Positions 25,514 through 35,003 of a DNA stretch of 57,827 nucleotides are shown piece after piece. The first letter of the stretch is position 1. The number at the start of each line of letters is the position of its first letter. The translations under genes were made by a program, and so were the position numbers. The notes below the pieces were generated by a model. That model saw only the letters and a program-made list of their open reading frames with translations, searched no databases and was not told the DNA's origin. The DNA is from Shewanella benthica. GTDB lineage: Bacteria; Pseudomonadota; Gammaproteobacteria; Enterobacterales; Shewanellaceae. The DNA lies in assembly GCA_023284085.1 (NCBI GenBank), contig JAKVHY010000037.1:1-57827 (forward strand), in the 5' to 3' direction.

Positions 25514-26491
25514 ATGCAGTTTCCGCAAACTAAGGTAAATGTTACAAGGATCCGCGGGATATCGACATCGAATGTCGAAGAGCTGGCGCAATTTCAAGAT
25601 AACAAGAATCGCCTCTACACACAGATGCAAGCCGGGCTACTAAATAGTCACTATATTGAGGCCAATTTAGGTGAGGTGCAGGTGTTTCGTGAGCGCCTCA
25701 ACGCCGGCGCGCGTATTGAGGCTACCCCAGCGAATATGTATCTGCCTTTTGCGGCAATCTTACCTGAGTCCGGAGATTACCGTTTCTGTGGCAGAAGCCG
25801 TTTAGACAACAGCATCATTCAGGCAACCGGTGGTCATTGGGATTTCTGCTTCGATAAGCGATTGGACTATGTGTGCACCGCGTTTAACAGGGAAAGTTTG
25901 CATATCAGCTGCGAAATTCTGACCGGAAGGGAGCTGCCTAAGCAATGGCTGGTCAGTCAGGCCTCTGTTACCGGGGTTAAACCATTGCTTAGATATGCTC
26001 AAGGGATCAGCAATATCTTGCATAAAGTGCAGCTACAACCTGAGCTTTTACAGCAAGAGGGGATAAGGCGATTACTGAGCGCTCAGACGCTAAAACTTAC
26101 CTTAGATGCACTAGAGCCCACTGTAGCGCTTAATGATAAACTGAGACCTCAAGCCCGTCGTATACTTGGGGTTCGCCGCGTCATAGATTATCTGCAAGTC
26201 CATGCAGCTCTTCTCCCAAGCATGCAGATGCTGTGCGAAATAGCCGACTTGAGCGAGCGAAGTCTGGAGTACGGTTTTCAAGAATACTTAAATGTGACAC
26301 CCATTCGCTATCTGCGCTTAGTAAGACTCAATGGGGCCAGAGTCGATCTGCTAAGCGTCATAGGCTCCAGAGTTAAGGTTGCCGATATCGCCCTCAAATG
26401 GGGCTTTCTTGAGTTAGGCCGTTTCTCCGGCGAGTACAAGCAAATGTTTAAAGAGCTCCCCTCAGAGACCATGAGTAACATTAGATGTTAA
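25514..26491 (+). CDS. AraC family transcriptional regulator, alkylsulfatase-linked
   Basis: The 325-residue protein has an N-terminal sensory region (about 1-210) that is not a classical cupin. The C-terminal AraC helix-turn-helix (about 220-320) includes LCEIADLSERSLEYGFQEYL and VADIALKWGFLELGRFSGEY. It is divergent from the alkylsulfatase gene, a usual arrangement for a local activator. The ribosome site is weak. The inducer, perhaps an alkyl sulfate or alcohol, is an inference. Confidence 0.88.
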   Translation: MQFPQTKVNVTRIRGISTSNVEELAQFQDNKNRLYTQMQAGLLNSHYIEANLGEVQVFRERLNAGARIEATPANMYLPFAAILPESGDYRFCGRSRLDNSIIQATGGHWDFCFDKRLDYVCTAFNRESLHISCEILTGRELPKQWLVSQASVTGVKPLLRYAQGISNILHKVQLQPELLQQEGIRRLLSAQTLKLTLDALEPTVALNDKLRPQARRILGVRRVIDYLQVHAALLPSMQMLCEIADLSERSLEYGFQEYLNVTPIRYLRLVRLNGARVDLLSVIGSRVKVADIALKWGFLELGRFSGEYKQMFKELPSETMSNIRC

Positions 26492-26513
26492 TCCATTTTT
26501 ATCATCTAGACGC

Positions 26514-27362
26514 TTAAGTTAATAAACGTGTCCTGGACCAGATGATGACGCACAAGATGAACGGCAGTTGTACCACAAAGAATACCGCCGCAAACAGCAG
26601 GTAGTCGCTGCTTTTGAATATGCTGCTGGCAATCAGCGCCGTTAAGGCCAAATTTCTCACCGGATATTCAAACAGAATTGCGACTCTATCTTGAGTCTGC
26701 AGCTGTAATCGTGCGCCGATACACCAGGCTAAAAGCAGTGAGCCTAGGGAAAAGGATGTAGCCAGGATCAATAGTGAGGCTAACTGTTCGACTATCTGTT
26801 GCTGGAATTGAAAGAAGATTGCCCCGAGTAAACTTGCGAGGGCTATTGCGCCGATACACTCTAAGCTGCCCATTATTTTGTTTGTTAATAGGGGTGAAAA
26901 GTGGCGCAGCAACATGCCTAAAGCGACGGGGACTAGGAGTAAGACAAACAAGTGTTTTGACTGTTGCCAAATCAAGGTGTCGGCATTAGTGTCTGTTGCA
27001 GATAGCAGGGGGAATATGGCTATCAATAACAGGGGAAGGGTGACGATGGCTAACAGGCTATTGAGTGTCGTGAGAGAAACAGATAAGGCCGCATTGCCTT
27101 TAGCCAGCAGGGTATAGATGTTTGATACTGCACCACCAGGGCAAATCGAAACCAGGAGTAATCCATTTTTCACCAGAGGCTCAGGCTGAAACAGGATAAT
27201 TAATATCCAGGCTAAAGCCGGTAGCAGAAGTAATTGCCCCAGACTGAGCAGCAGGATACTTTTTGGGCGCCGCTGCAGATGTTGAAAGTCGGTGGCCTTA
27301 AGACTGGCACCGACAATAAACATCAACAGAAACACTAATAAGGCTATCGCTTGTTCAAGCAT
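26514..27362 (-). CDS. Bile acid:sodium symporter family transporter
   Basis: The 282-residue inner-membrane protein has nine to ten helices. The NGLLLVSICPGGAVSNIYTL segment is the conserved BASS family motif near helix 4, and EYPVRNLALTALIASSI marks the second unwound helix. Bacterial members carry organic acids, pantoate-type compounds or bile-acid-like molecules with sodium. It is convergent with the AraC gene and 51 bp from the OYE gene on the same strand, so it may share that gene's transcript. Confidence 0.85.
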   Translation of the reverse strand: MLEQAIALLVFLLMFIVGASLKATDFQHLQRRPKSILLLSLGQLLLLPALAWILIILFQPEPLVKNGLLLVSICPGGAVSNIYTLLAKGNAALSVSLTTLNSLLAIVTLPLLLIAIFPLLSATDTNADTLIWQQSKHLFVLLLVPVALGMLLRHFSPLLTNKIMGSLECIGAIALASLLGAIFFQFQQQIVEQLASLLILATSFSLGSLLLAWCIGARLQLQTQDRVAILFEYPVRNLALTALIASSIFKSSDYLLFAAVFFVVQLPFILCVIIWSRTRLLT

Positions 27363-27413
27363 ACTGCTAGTTGCATATGAGAAAGAACCTAGCTTATCAG
27401 GATGAGAATGTGT

Positions 27414-28547
27414 TTACACAATATTTACATCTAGAGCCGGGTAATCCGTGTAACCTAACTCAGTGCCGCCATACATGGTGGTAGGGTCCACTGCATTGAG
27501 GGGAAGATCATGGCGGATCCGCTCTGGCAGGTCAGGGTTGGCGATGAAGGGACGACCGAAGGCGATCAAGTCACCCCAGTTCTTCTCCAATACTCTTTGG
27601 CCTCGTTCGGGGGTGTAACGTCCGGCGTAGATGATGAGTCCGGAGAAGCTGTCTCTCACCGCCTGTCTGAAACTGTCGGGCAGTTCAGGTGCATTGTCCC
27701 AATCGGCTTCGGCCAGAGACAGATAACCTAGTTTAGCCTGCTCCAGCATCTTGATTGCCGTCACATAGGTGGTGTGGGGATCATCTTCTAACAGGCCTAG
27801 ATAGATACGATCTTCTTGTGTGGTCTCGAACATAGGCGCGAAACGTACTCCGACTCTTTCCGGGCTGAAAACCTGGGTCACGGCCTCGACAATCTCCTTC
27901 AGAAAACGCAGTCGATTCTCTAATGAGCCGCCGTATTCATCCTCCCTGAAGTTACTCTTATCTGAGATAAACTGGTTCACCAGATAACCATTGGCACTGT
28001 GTATCTCTATGCCATCGAATCCCGCCTCTTTGGCATTGACTGCGGCCTTTTTGTAGAGCTGAACCAGCTCCTTAACTTCTAAGGTGGTGAGTGCGCGGGC
28101 ATGGGAAGGCTCAGCTAATGCACCTTCTCCAGGTCCGGTCTCGATAAATACGCTGACCGTTTCAGCCTTACCCGCAGAAGGGGCAATTGGCGCGGCATTG
28201 CCGGGTTGTAAACTGGTGTGGGACACCCGGCCTACATGCCAGAGCTGGGCGAAAATTACCTTACCCTGATCATGTATCGCTTGGGTCACCTTACGCCAGC
28301 CCTCGACTTGCTCGGGGGAGTGAATACCTGGAGTCCAGGCATAGCCCTGGCCCCTGGGCTCTATCTGAGTACCTTCGGTGATCATAAAGCCTGCACCGGA
28401 TCTTTGGCTGTAGTATCGAGCCATCAGTTCGTTGGCTATGTTACCGGGCTGACTGCTGCGGGAGCGGGTCAGTGGCGGTAGCACGATGCGATTGTCTAAG
28501 GTCAGTGAGCCCAGTGTTGCTGTGTCAAATAGTGCGGGATATTTCAT
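27414..28547 (-). CDS. Old Yellow Enzyme family alkene reductase
   Basis: The 377-residue FMN-dependent TIM barrel resembles N-ethylmaleimide reductase (NemA). The substrate-binding pair His183/Asn186 lies in EIHSANGYLV, followed by FREDEYGGSLENRLRF, the family signature. It reduces activated C=C bonds and nitro compounds with NADPH and acts in electrophile detoxification. A LysR regulator gene starts divergently about 100 bp away and probably controls it. Confidence 0.92.
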   Translation of the reverse strand: MKYPALFDTATLGSLTLDNRIVLPPLTRSRSSQPGNIANELMARYYSQRSGAGFMITEGTQIEPRGQGYAWTPGIHSPEQVEGWRKVTQAIHDQGKVIFAQLWHVGRVSHTSLQPGNAAPIAPSAGKAETVSVFIETGPGEGALAEPSHARALTTLEVKELVQLYKKAAVNAKEAGFDGIEIHSANGYLVNQFISDKSNFREDEYGGSLENRLRFLKEIVEAVTQVFSPERVGVRFAPMFETTQEDRIYLGLLEDDPHTTYVTAIKMLEQAKLGYLSLAEADWDNAPELPDSFRQAVRDSFSGLIIYAGRYTPERGQRVLEKNWGDLIAFGRPFIANPDLPERIRHDLPLNAVDPTTMYGGTELGYTDYPALDVNIV

Positions 28548-28648
28548 AAGTTAACCTTGATTACTCTGTTATTGGGCTAATATAAGGCTTCTATTAATGC
28601 TAAAAAATAACTAAACTTCGAAATAACTATTCGAATAAACGAAACAAT

Positions 28649-29569
28649 ATGCTGGATAAACTCCCCAATCTCAGAAGTTTTATGGCGGTTGCCGAGGCCA
28701 ACAGCTTCGCTAAAGCGGCTCGAAAGCTCAATATGGCGAACTCATCTGTGTCACGCCAGATAGCCCAGCTAGAGAGTCAGTTGAATGTGTCCCTGTTTAC
28801 CCGCACCACACGGCATGTACAACTTTCACCCGCGGGGGAGATACTCTATGGACGCGCCAGCGGTTTGATCATGGAGATGGAAAATCTGGCGGCGGAGCTC
28901 AGTGCCGATAATGTCAGTCCCCATGGAACATTGAAGGTGTCAGTGCCCTGGTGGTTCAGTCAGCTGCATCTGGCCCCTCTGTTACCTGAGTTTCTCGCCA
29001 TGTATCCGGATCTCAGGGTGGTGATGCAGTGCGATGACGGCATGACTAAGCTGGTGGAGGAGGGATTCGATGTGGCGGTGCGCCTGAGTCGCCTCAAAGA
29101 CTCGAACCTGATTGCCCGGCGGTTGGGTCCTCACAGTTTTGCCATGGCGGCATCTCCCGAGTATCTGGCCAGGCATGCGAAGGTGACCAAACCCGAAGAC
29201 CTGCGGGAGCATGCCATGTTGTCATTCAACTTCTCCACTCCCTATCACAGCTGGACCCTGAGAAAGCAGGGCAGATCTTATCGTATTCCACTGAAGGACA
29301 GCGTGCTGAGCAGCAATAATGCCGACATTCTGAAACAATGTGCCTTAGATGGCGCCGGTATCATCATCCAGCCTATATGGGGCATAAAATCTGAGATAGA
29401 GTCCGGCGCCCTGATACAGCTGCTGCCGGATTTTGAGGTGACCTCAACCACGTTCGATAATGGCATCTTCGCGGTTTACAGCAAGGAGAGTAAGGCGGTG
29501 AATCGGGTCAAGGTATTCGTGGACTTTCTGTCGGAACGGCTCAAGGTGGCCGGAATAATAAAGGGTTAA
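28649..29569 (+). CDS. LysR family regulator, divergent from OYE
   Basis: The 306-residue protein has an N-terminal winged helix-turn-helix (about 1-60; SFAKAARKLNMANSSVSRQI) and a periplasmic-binding-type effector domain (about 88-295). It is divergent from the alkene reductase gene. Typical regulators at such loci respond to electrophiles or to the enzyme's substrate. Its stop codon is followed by the 7-bp repeat array. Confidence 0.92.
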   Translation: MLDKLPNLRSFMAVAEANSFAKAARKLNMANSSVSRQIAQLESQLNVSLFTRTTRHVQLSPAGEILYGRASGLIMEMENLAAELSADNVSPHGTLKVSVPWWFSQLHLAPLLPEFLAMYPDLRVVMQCDDGMTKLVEEGFDVAVRLSRLKDSNLIARRLGPHSFAMAASPEYLARHAKVTKPEDLREHAMLSFNFSTPYHSWTLRKQGRSYRIPLKDSVLSSNNADILKQCALDGAGIIIQPIWGIKSEIESGALIQLLPDFEVTSTTFDNGIFAVYSKESKAVNRVKVFVDFLSERLKVAGIIKG

Positions 29570-29573
29570 GTTC

Positions 29574-29622
29574 CTAGGCCCTAGAATCTAGGATCTAGGA
29601 TCTAGGAACTAGGAACTAGGAA
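29574..29622. repeat. Heptanucleotide tandem repeat, seven units
   Basis: Seven 7-bp units fit the consensus CTAGGAW: CTAGGCC, CTAGAAT, two CTAGGAT and three CTAGGAA. The array fills the gap between two convergent genes and ends one base before the Kef stop codon. Unit number could vary by slippage. Confidence 0.9.
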
Positions 29623-29623
29623 C

Positions 29624-31549
29624 TCATTCTTCGTTCTCATTCATACGTTTTTCGTAATCTTTGGGGGGCGGCGTCCAGCCACGCTCAACTCTGGCTTGTT
29701 CATCCAGATGCTCACTCTTCATGGCTTTTGCTATGGCAGTTTCCAACTCGATAAACAGCTCCCTAAAATGCGTGCTGTACTTACTGTCTTCACTTTTTTT
29801 CTTCCACATCTCATAGAGTGAGTCCTTATAACAAAGCTCGAGCTCACGCAGGGTGGCCTTCTTCTGTTCGGCTTTGAAGGGATGAACCCCCAGGGCTATC
29901 AGTGCCTCTTTGCCTAGTTCCAGTGCCGAGTGGTAGGTTTCGCTGACGATAAAGTCCGCACCGGCGTGTTTAAGTTCGAAGTGATGTCCTCTATCGAACG
30001 CGCGGGCGAAAATCATCACCTTAGGATAGGTGCGCTTGATGTACTTGGTCAGCTCCACGGCGCGCTCATTGTTGTCTATGGCTATGACCAACATGCTGGC
30101 ATCTTCTATGCCTGCGGTGTGGAGTAGATCCGGCTGTGTGGCGTCGCCATAGAAGCTTTTGACATTGATTTTTCTTAGGTTAGCCACCTGATCGACAGAT
30201 TGATCCAGTACCACTGTCTTGATTTTATTGGCGACAAGAAAACGGTTGACCATCTGACCGAAACGGCCAATTCCGGCTATGATCACCGTGCCTCTTTCGG
30301 TGATCTCATCGGCCTCGGGTTTGTTTTCACTCTTCTCGTATCTGGGTAAAATCACCTTGTCGAACAAGATAAATAAGCCTGGGGTGAGGAACATAGACAG
30401 TGCGACAACGAGAGAGAGCATCTGAGCCAGATCGGTTGGGATAACATGATTCTGTACCGTGTAGCTAAGGAGCACGAAGCCAAACTCACCCGCCTGAGCC
30501 AAGCTCAAAGCAAATAGCCAACGGTCGCTGTTCTTTATCTTGAATACCATGGCAAGCAAGAACAATACTGCGGCCTTGACCAACATGACGCCGGCTGTGA
30601 TACCGAGAACCGGACCTATGTTACTTGCCAGCACGCCAAAGTCGATTCCGGCGCCAACCGTGATAAAAAACAGGCCCAATAATAGTCCCTTGAAGGGTTC
30701 GATATTGGACTCAAGTTCGTGGCGGAACTCGCTGTTTGCCAGTACGACACCGGCTAAGAAGGTACCAAGTGCCGGAGAGAGGCCGACGAGACTCATCAGC
30801 GCCGCTATGCCTATGACTAACATGAGGGCGGTGGCGGTGAATATCTCTCTCAGGCCTGAGCTGGCCACATAGCGAAATAATGGGCGACTCAGGTAATGTC
30901 CGCCAACGACGACTGCCGCGATGGCGAGCAATACCGTGATGCCATAGGCCCAGCCGGGGAGTCCGGCGACCAGAGATAGCTCCTCATGGTGCTCGGCGGC
31001 TTGGCCTGCTAGGGCCTGCGCTTTTTCCACCAGTTCTGGCAGCGCAAGCAATGGGATGAGTGCCAACATGGGGATAACGGCAATATCCTGAAACAAGAGC
31101 ACTGAGAAGGCATTCTTACCGCCCTCTGTCTTGGAGAGGTTTTTCTCGCTAAACGTTTGTAACACGATAGCGGTGGATGACAGGGCGAAGATGAGACCAA
31201 CCGTGAAGGCGACGCTCCAGCCCAGGCCAAAGTAGACTCCAGCTGCCATGATTACCGCTGTGGTCAAGCCGATTTGTAACCCGCCAAGTCCCATGAGTTT
31301 ATTGCGCATATCCCATAGCATGCGAGGCTCGAGTTCCAGGCCCACCAAGAAGAGCATCATTACCACGCCGAATTCGGCGAAATGCTGCAATGTATTGGTT
31401 TCGCTGCCGACCAGGCCAACGATAGGACCTATCACCACACCGGCAATAAGATAGCCCAGCACAGAACCAAGCCCTAAGCGTTTAGCCAGGGGCACGGCAA
31501 TCACGGCGGCGCAAAGATAGATAAAGGCTTGAATAAAATACGCTGTCAT
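29624..31549 (-). CDS. Glutathione-regulated potassium efflux protein, KefB/KefC type
   Basis: The 641-residue protein has a CPA2 cation:proton antiporter domain (about 1-385, about 12 helices) and a cytosolic RCK/TrkA-N domain (about 405-520; GTVIIAGIGRFGQMVNRFLV Rossmann motif). A charged C-terminal tail follows. It releases K+ when glutathione adducts form, acidifying the cell to protect against electrophiles. The adjacent flavin oxidoreductase is its usual ancillary subunit. The nearby alkene reductase has a related detoxifying role. KefB versus KefC cannot be settled from sequence alone. Confidence 0.9.
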   Translation of the reverse strand: MTAYFIQAFIYLCAAVIAVPLAKRLGLGSVLGYLIAGVVIGPIVGLVGSETNTLQHFAEFGVVMMLFLVGLELEPRMLWDMRNKLMGLGGLQIGLTTAVIMAAGVYFGLGWSVAFTVGLIFALSSTAIVLQTFSEKNLSKTEGGKNAFSVLLFQDIAVIPMLALIPLLALPELVEKAQALAGQAAEHHEELSLVAGLPGWAYGITVLLAIAAVVVGGHYLSRPLFRYVASSGLREIFTATALMLVIGIAALMSLVGLSPALGTFLAGVVLANSEFRHELESNIEPFKGLLLGLFFITVGAGIDFGVLASNIGPVLGITAGVMLVKAAVLFLLAMVFKIKNSDRWLFALSLAQAGEFGFVLLSYTVQNHVIPTDLAQMLSLVVALSMFLTPGLFILFDKVILPRYEKSENKPEADEITERGTVIIAGIGRFGQMVNRFLVANKIKTVVLDQSVDQVANLRKINVKSFYGDATQPDLLHTAGIEDASMLVIAIDNNERAVELTKYIKRTYPKVMIFARAFDRGHHFELKHAGADFIVSETYHSALELGKEALIALGVHPFKAEQKKATLRELELCYKDSLYEMWKKKSEDSKYSTHFRELFIELETAIAKAMKSEHLDEQARVERGWTPPPKDYEKRMNENEE

Positions 31550-31571
31550 AAAAAATTACCTCGTCCTTAAG

Positions 31572-32204
31572 TTAGCGTGTTTGAGATGCTGTTTGTGTCT
31601 CTTGCATCAGTGCCTGATTAAGCACGGACAAGGAGGCGGCGTGAGACAAGTCCAGCGTGTTTGCGGCTAATGAGGTTAGCAGGGTATTAAATGCGTCAAT
31701 GTGGCCGGGAATTCTTCCCTCTTCGCTGGCATTACGGCTGCTAAACAGCACGAAGGGAGCCAGATAGCGCATACCGCATAAGTTGGCGGTTTGCTCTAAG
31801 GGGGTTAGCAATTCTCGAATGGTGAAATGGTTGTAGCCATCACCCTGATAGGCTTTCTCGCTACCGCCTGCCGTGGTGGCACAGAAGAAGGTCTTGCCCT
31901 TTAACGCCGTGCCATCTGTGCCATAGGCGAAGCCATATTCGAGCACCAGATCTTGCCATTGTTTCAGGATGGCGGGCGTAGAATACCAATGCAGAGGAAA
32001 TAGGAAAATGATCACCTGGTGCTCGAGTAGGCGTTGCTGCTCTCTGTCGATATTGATGTGAAAAGTCGGGTACTCACGATAAAGGTCGATGGCGGTGACA
32101 TCACTGTGCTCTTGACAGGCTTTGAACAGCAGCTTGTTGACCTCTGAACGTTCCTGGGATGGATGGGCGAATAGCACTAAGATTTTTTTTCTTTCCTCTG
32201 GCAT
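31572..32204 (-). CDS. Kef ancillary NAD(P)H oxidoreductase (KefF/KefG type)
   Basis: From ATG 32204, with AAGGA six bases upstream, this is a 210-residue flavodoxin-like quinone oxidoreductase. It starts with KKILVLFAHPSQERSEVN (FMN phosphate site) and carries FPLHWYSTPAILKQWQD and GSEKAYQGDGYNHFTIRE motifs. A frame from 32255 adds 17 unsupported residues. It lies 22 bp upstream of the Kef channel gene on the same strand. The family binds and activates Kef channels. Confidence 0.88.
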   Translation of the reverse strand: MPEERKKILVLFAHPSQERSEVNKLLFKACQEHSDVTAIDLYREYPTFHINIDREQQRLLEHQVIIFLFPLHWYSTPAILKQWQDLVLEYGFAYGTDGTALKGKTFFCATTAGGSEKAYQGDGYNHFTIRELLTPLEQTANLCGMRYLAPFVLFSSRNASEEGRIPGHIDAFNTLLTSLAANTLDLSHAASLSVLNQALMQETQTASQTR

Positions 32205-32351
32205 AACTTGTCCTTGTGAGAGGGCGATGGCTCTGTGACAAAAGAGTACATGCACGATGAATTAAGTTAGCACAGGTTCGGGTATAGACATACTTAGCAT
32301 TTAACTAACACGTATTAGCCGCACTGATTGTTAAGTCTATTAGATTGCAAA

Positions 32352-33014
32352 CTAAATCAGCCCTAATTGCAGGGCTTTTAGTACGGCCTGGGTGCGGTCT
32401 CTGCTTTCGAGTTTGAGTAAGATGTTGGAGATATGATTCTTGACCGTGCCTTGGGCGAGGAAGACTGCTGCGGCGATCTCCTTGTTGGACAAGCCTCCCG
32501 CCATCAGGGTGAGGATCTCTGACTCGCGGCTGCTTATCTTGATCTCACTTAGGCTCTCTATGCTTAACTGGTCTTGGTTGCTGCTAGAGAGCGCTTGCAG
32601 CACATCAGCCTCAATCAGGTAACCGCCGCTGGCAACTTGAGTGATGGCAGAGATCAGCTTTTCTAGTGAGACATCTTTGAGCAGAAAGCCATTGGCACCT
32701 TGGGTGATGCTGGCCATCAAGAGCTCATTATCATCGAATGTAGTAAGCATGATGACTGGGACTCGGTTACCTGAGGCTCTTATCTGTTTGAGCATGCCTA
32801 TGCCATCGAGCTCAGGCATGCGAATGTCGCTCAGTATCAGATCGACAGCCTGCTCGGCTAATTTGTCTATGGCTTCCAGACCGTTTTGTGCCTGCCAGAG
32901 TACTTGTACCTTATCTGAAAGAGATAATAGGCTGGCGATGCCCTGCCTTACCAGCTGTTGGTCATCGATCAGGGCTAAGGTAATGGGGATTTTTTTATCG
33001 ATTTGTGCTGGCAT
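32352..33014 (-). CDS. NarL/LuxR-type response regulator
   Basis: The protein has 220 residues from ATG 33014, which has AGGG six bases upstream; a 231-residue form from 33047 has no clear site. The receiver domain (about 8-125) has the phosphoacceptor Asp63 in LILSDIRMPELDG. A LuxR helix-turn-helix lies at about 155-215 (GLSNKEIAAAVFLAQGTVKN). It is paired with the kinase gene directly upstream. The target genes are unknown; the divergent DUF2141/carotenoid oxygenase operon is one candidate. Confidence 0.9.
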   Translation of the reverse strand: MPAQIDKKIPITLALIDDQQLVRQGIASLLSLSDKVQVLWQAQNGLEAIDKLAEQAVDLILSDIRMPELDGIGMLKQIRASGNRVPVIMLTTFDDNELLMASITQGANGFLLKDVSLEKLISAITQVASGGYLIEADVLQALSSSNQDQLSIESLSEIKISSRESEILTLMAGGLSNKEIAAAVFLAQGTVKNHISNILLKLESRDRTQAVLKALQLGLI

Positions 33015-33125
33015 TTTCACCCTATCTTCCATCTTGGTCTCGTCCATCTGTTACGTTTAAAATATGAGTGTAAATGTTTGCTTATATGGCTAATTATATG
33101 TTTTCAGCTAGCTGAAATCCTAATA

Positions 33126-34283
33126 TCAGCCAGTGGCTTGAGTATTTATGTCACAGCAGATGTGAAGCTCAGTGTCTGAGGTTGAATGACCCCGCTCATT
33201 CAGACCGTTTATTTTCAGTTCCACCTTGCCATCGAAAGGAGCGAGCCGTTCATTCATTCCTTTAAGGCCTGATCCAGAGATAGGTGCGCCGCTTCTCCCT
33301 CTGCCATTGTCCCTAAGAACGAGTCGCAACCTTTTTCCCTCCTGGCTCATGGATAACCACAGAATCTTGGCTTTACCGTGGCGAACCGCATTGCTTATCC
33401 CTTCTTGGAGAACTAGTACCAGCTCCTGAGCCAGTTCGGTCGACGTTAAAGGAAGCAAGTTATGCATCTTAAGTTTGACCCCTGGCAGACGTGTCATCAA
33501 TGCATTGATAGGGGCCGTCAGATCCAGCCCAACGATATCTCGCTGTTTCTTTACTACGGCTCGAATGCTAGCAAGTAGCTCCTTAGAAACGTGTTTACTC
33601 AACTCGACATCTGGCTTGAGCTCATCGGGCACCTTATGGCTGAGGACCTCTAGCTGCAATGAGAGTGCGGTTAGCTGGTGGCCCAAAATATCGTGCAGAT
33701 CTCTGGCTATTCTGACTCTTTCCTGATGTTGGCTGGATTGACTCAGTAGGGATCGGGTGGCGATAAGCTGCTGATTAAGTTGTTCTTGTTGAATCCTGGC
33801 TTCGACTTCATTCAATCTTGCCTGACTACTACTATAAGCAAAGAGCTGAAAGCCCATGTAGATGAGAACGGTAAATCCTGCACTGAGACTCTCGTGACTT
33901 AGGCTATGGATAAGATAGAAAGCCAGATTGATTAAGATCAGGCTGATAATTGCCAGGCGTTTACTCACTAGGCCCGGAAGTTGTGATGCCCAGATCACCA
34001 ATAAGATAGGGGTGATCATGTTGGAGTCAAACACGATGAGAACGAGCGCGAGTATCGCCTGCAGATAGACCACTAATATTGACACTTTTAGGCTGTATCG
34101 AGAGATAAAGTGAGTCGAAATAGAGAGAAATAGCATTAAGAAGGCGAGATAACCTGAACCTGTGACGAGTCTCTCAATCGGAGAAAGGGCTTGGCTTAAA
34201 GCCAGCCAAGCCACCAGGGCCCAAGTTCCGACACCTGCTAACGCGAGCATCATGCTCTCTTTGGTAAATTTCAGTCCATGCAC
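33126..34283 (-). CDS. NarL-type sensor histidine kinase, membrane-bound
   Basis: The 385-residue kinase has about six N-terminal helices (about 10-155), a coiled-coil linker and a HisKA_3 domain. The phosphorylated His197 lies in RIARDLHDILGHQL. A HATPase domain (about 280-375) has GISNAVRHGKAK and DNGRGRSGAPISGSGLKGM. There is no periplasmic sensor domain, so the signal is probably sensed within the membrane, as in DesK-type kinases. Starts at Met11/12 are possible. It pairs with the downstream response regulator. Confidence 0.9.
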   Translation of the reverse strand: MHGLKFTKESMMLALAGVGTWALVAWLALSQALSPIERLVTGSGYLAFLMLFLSISTHFISRYSLKVSILVVYLQAILALVLIVFDSNMITPILLVIWASQLPGLVSKRLAIISLILINLAFYLIHSLSHESLSAGFTVLIYMGFQLFAYSSSQARLNEVEARIQQEQLNQQLIATRSLLSQSSQHQERVRIARDLHDILGHQLTALSLQLEVLSHKVPDELKPDVELSKHVSKELLASIRAVVKKQRDIVGLDLTAPINALMTRLPGVKLKMHNLLPLTSTELAQELVLVLQEGISNAVRHGKAKILWLSMSQEGKRLRLVLRDNGRGRSGAPISGSGLKGMNERLAPFDGKVELKINGLNERGHSTSDTELHICCDINTQATG

Positions 34284-34303
34284 TTTAGCGTTTTCCCCTG
34301 TCT

Positions 34304-34378
34304 ACTAATGATAAGACTACTGATGATAAATCTATTAATGATAAGACTATTAATTATCAGGCTCTCAATTACCAGATT
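34304..34378. repeat. 15-bp tandem repeat, five units, in a divergent promoter region
   Basis: Five 15-bp units start at 34304, 34319, 34334, 34349 and 34364. The best conserved read ATTAATGATAAGACT. They lie between the kinase gene and the DUF2141 operon. Phased repeats in this position could be binding sites for the regulator. They drift toward the right. Confidence 0.7.
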
Positions 34379-34550
34379 ATTTTATTATTGGCGCTTGGTT
34401 ATTTGAGAGGGAGGGACTATTTGAGAAGGGGTGAATTAAGAGTCATGGACAATAAAAACAATTCGTTACTTTTGGCACCTGTTTAATGATGCTGCTTTTT
34501 ATAAACTGAGTGCAGACTAACAACTTCAATGATGACACAAGGAAAGTCGA

Positions 34551-34991
34551 ATGAAAAACGTCATAAATAAAAGCATGTTAACCGCTAGCAGTATCACCGC
34601 CCTAGTATCTTTGTTACTTCAGCCTTTGGCCAATGCAGATACTCTGACGGTCAATTTAGATAACATACAGGCGCATCAAGGCAGTTTGATGGTGGCAGTT
34701 TATCAAGGAGAAGAGAGTTATAGCGCTAACGAAGGCGTGGTGGCATCAACTAAAAAGGCGGTGACATCTGAGTCACATACCGTGGTATTCACCGACTTGG
34801 CCCCAGGGGAGTACGCTATTAAGGTGATGCATGATGAAAATGATAATGGCAGTTTGGACACCAACTTCTTGGGTATCCCCAGCGAGGGATATGGTTTTAG
34901 CAATAATGGCGGTAGCTTTGGACCAGCTAGCTATGATGATGCCAAGTTCACAGTCGATGGTGATGCGCAGCTAACGATTCACCTAAGATAG
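34551..34991 (+). CDS. DUF2141 family exported protein
   Basis: The 146-residue protein has a signal peptide (cleavage near ANA-DTLTV) and a beta-sandwich domain of the DUF2141 family. Conserved parts are GSLMVAVYQGEESY and GEYAIKVMHDENDNGSLDTNFLGIP. AAGGAAAG precedes the ATG. It is 12 bp upstream of the carotenoid oxygenase gene, so the two are cotranscribed. DUF2141 function is unknown. Its co-occurrence with an apocarotenoid-type enzyme suggests a lipid or carotenoid context. Confidence 0.85.
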   Translation: MKNVINKSMLTASSITALVSLLLQPLANADTLTVNLDNIQAHQGSLMVAVYQGEESYSANEGVVASTKKAVTSESHTVVFTDLAPGEYAIKVMHDENDNGSLDTNFLGIPSEGYGFSNNGGSFGPASYDDAKFTVDGDAQLTIHLR

Positions 34992-35003
34992 GAGTGGCTA
35001 GCC

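Noticed and set aside
29574..29622. Terminator between the LysR and Kef genes
   Set aside because: The sequence is a tandem repeat without a clear stem and T-run.
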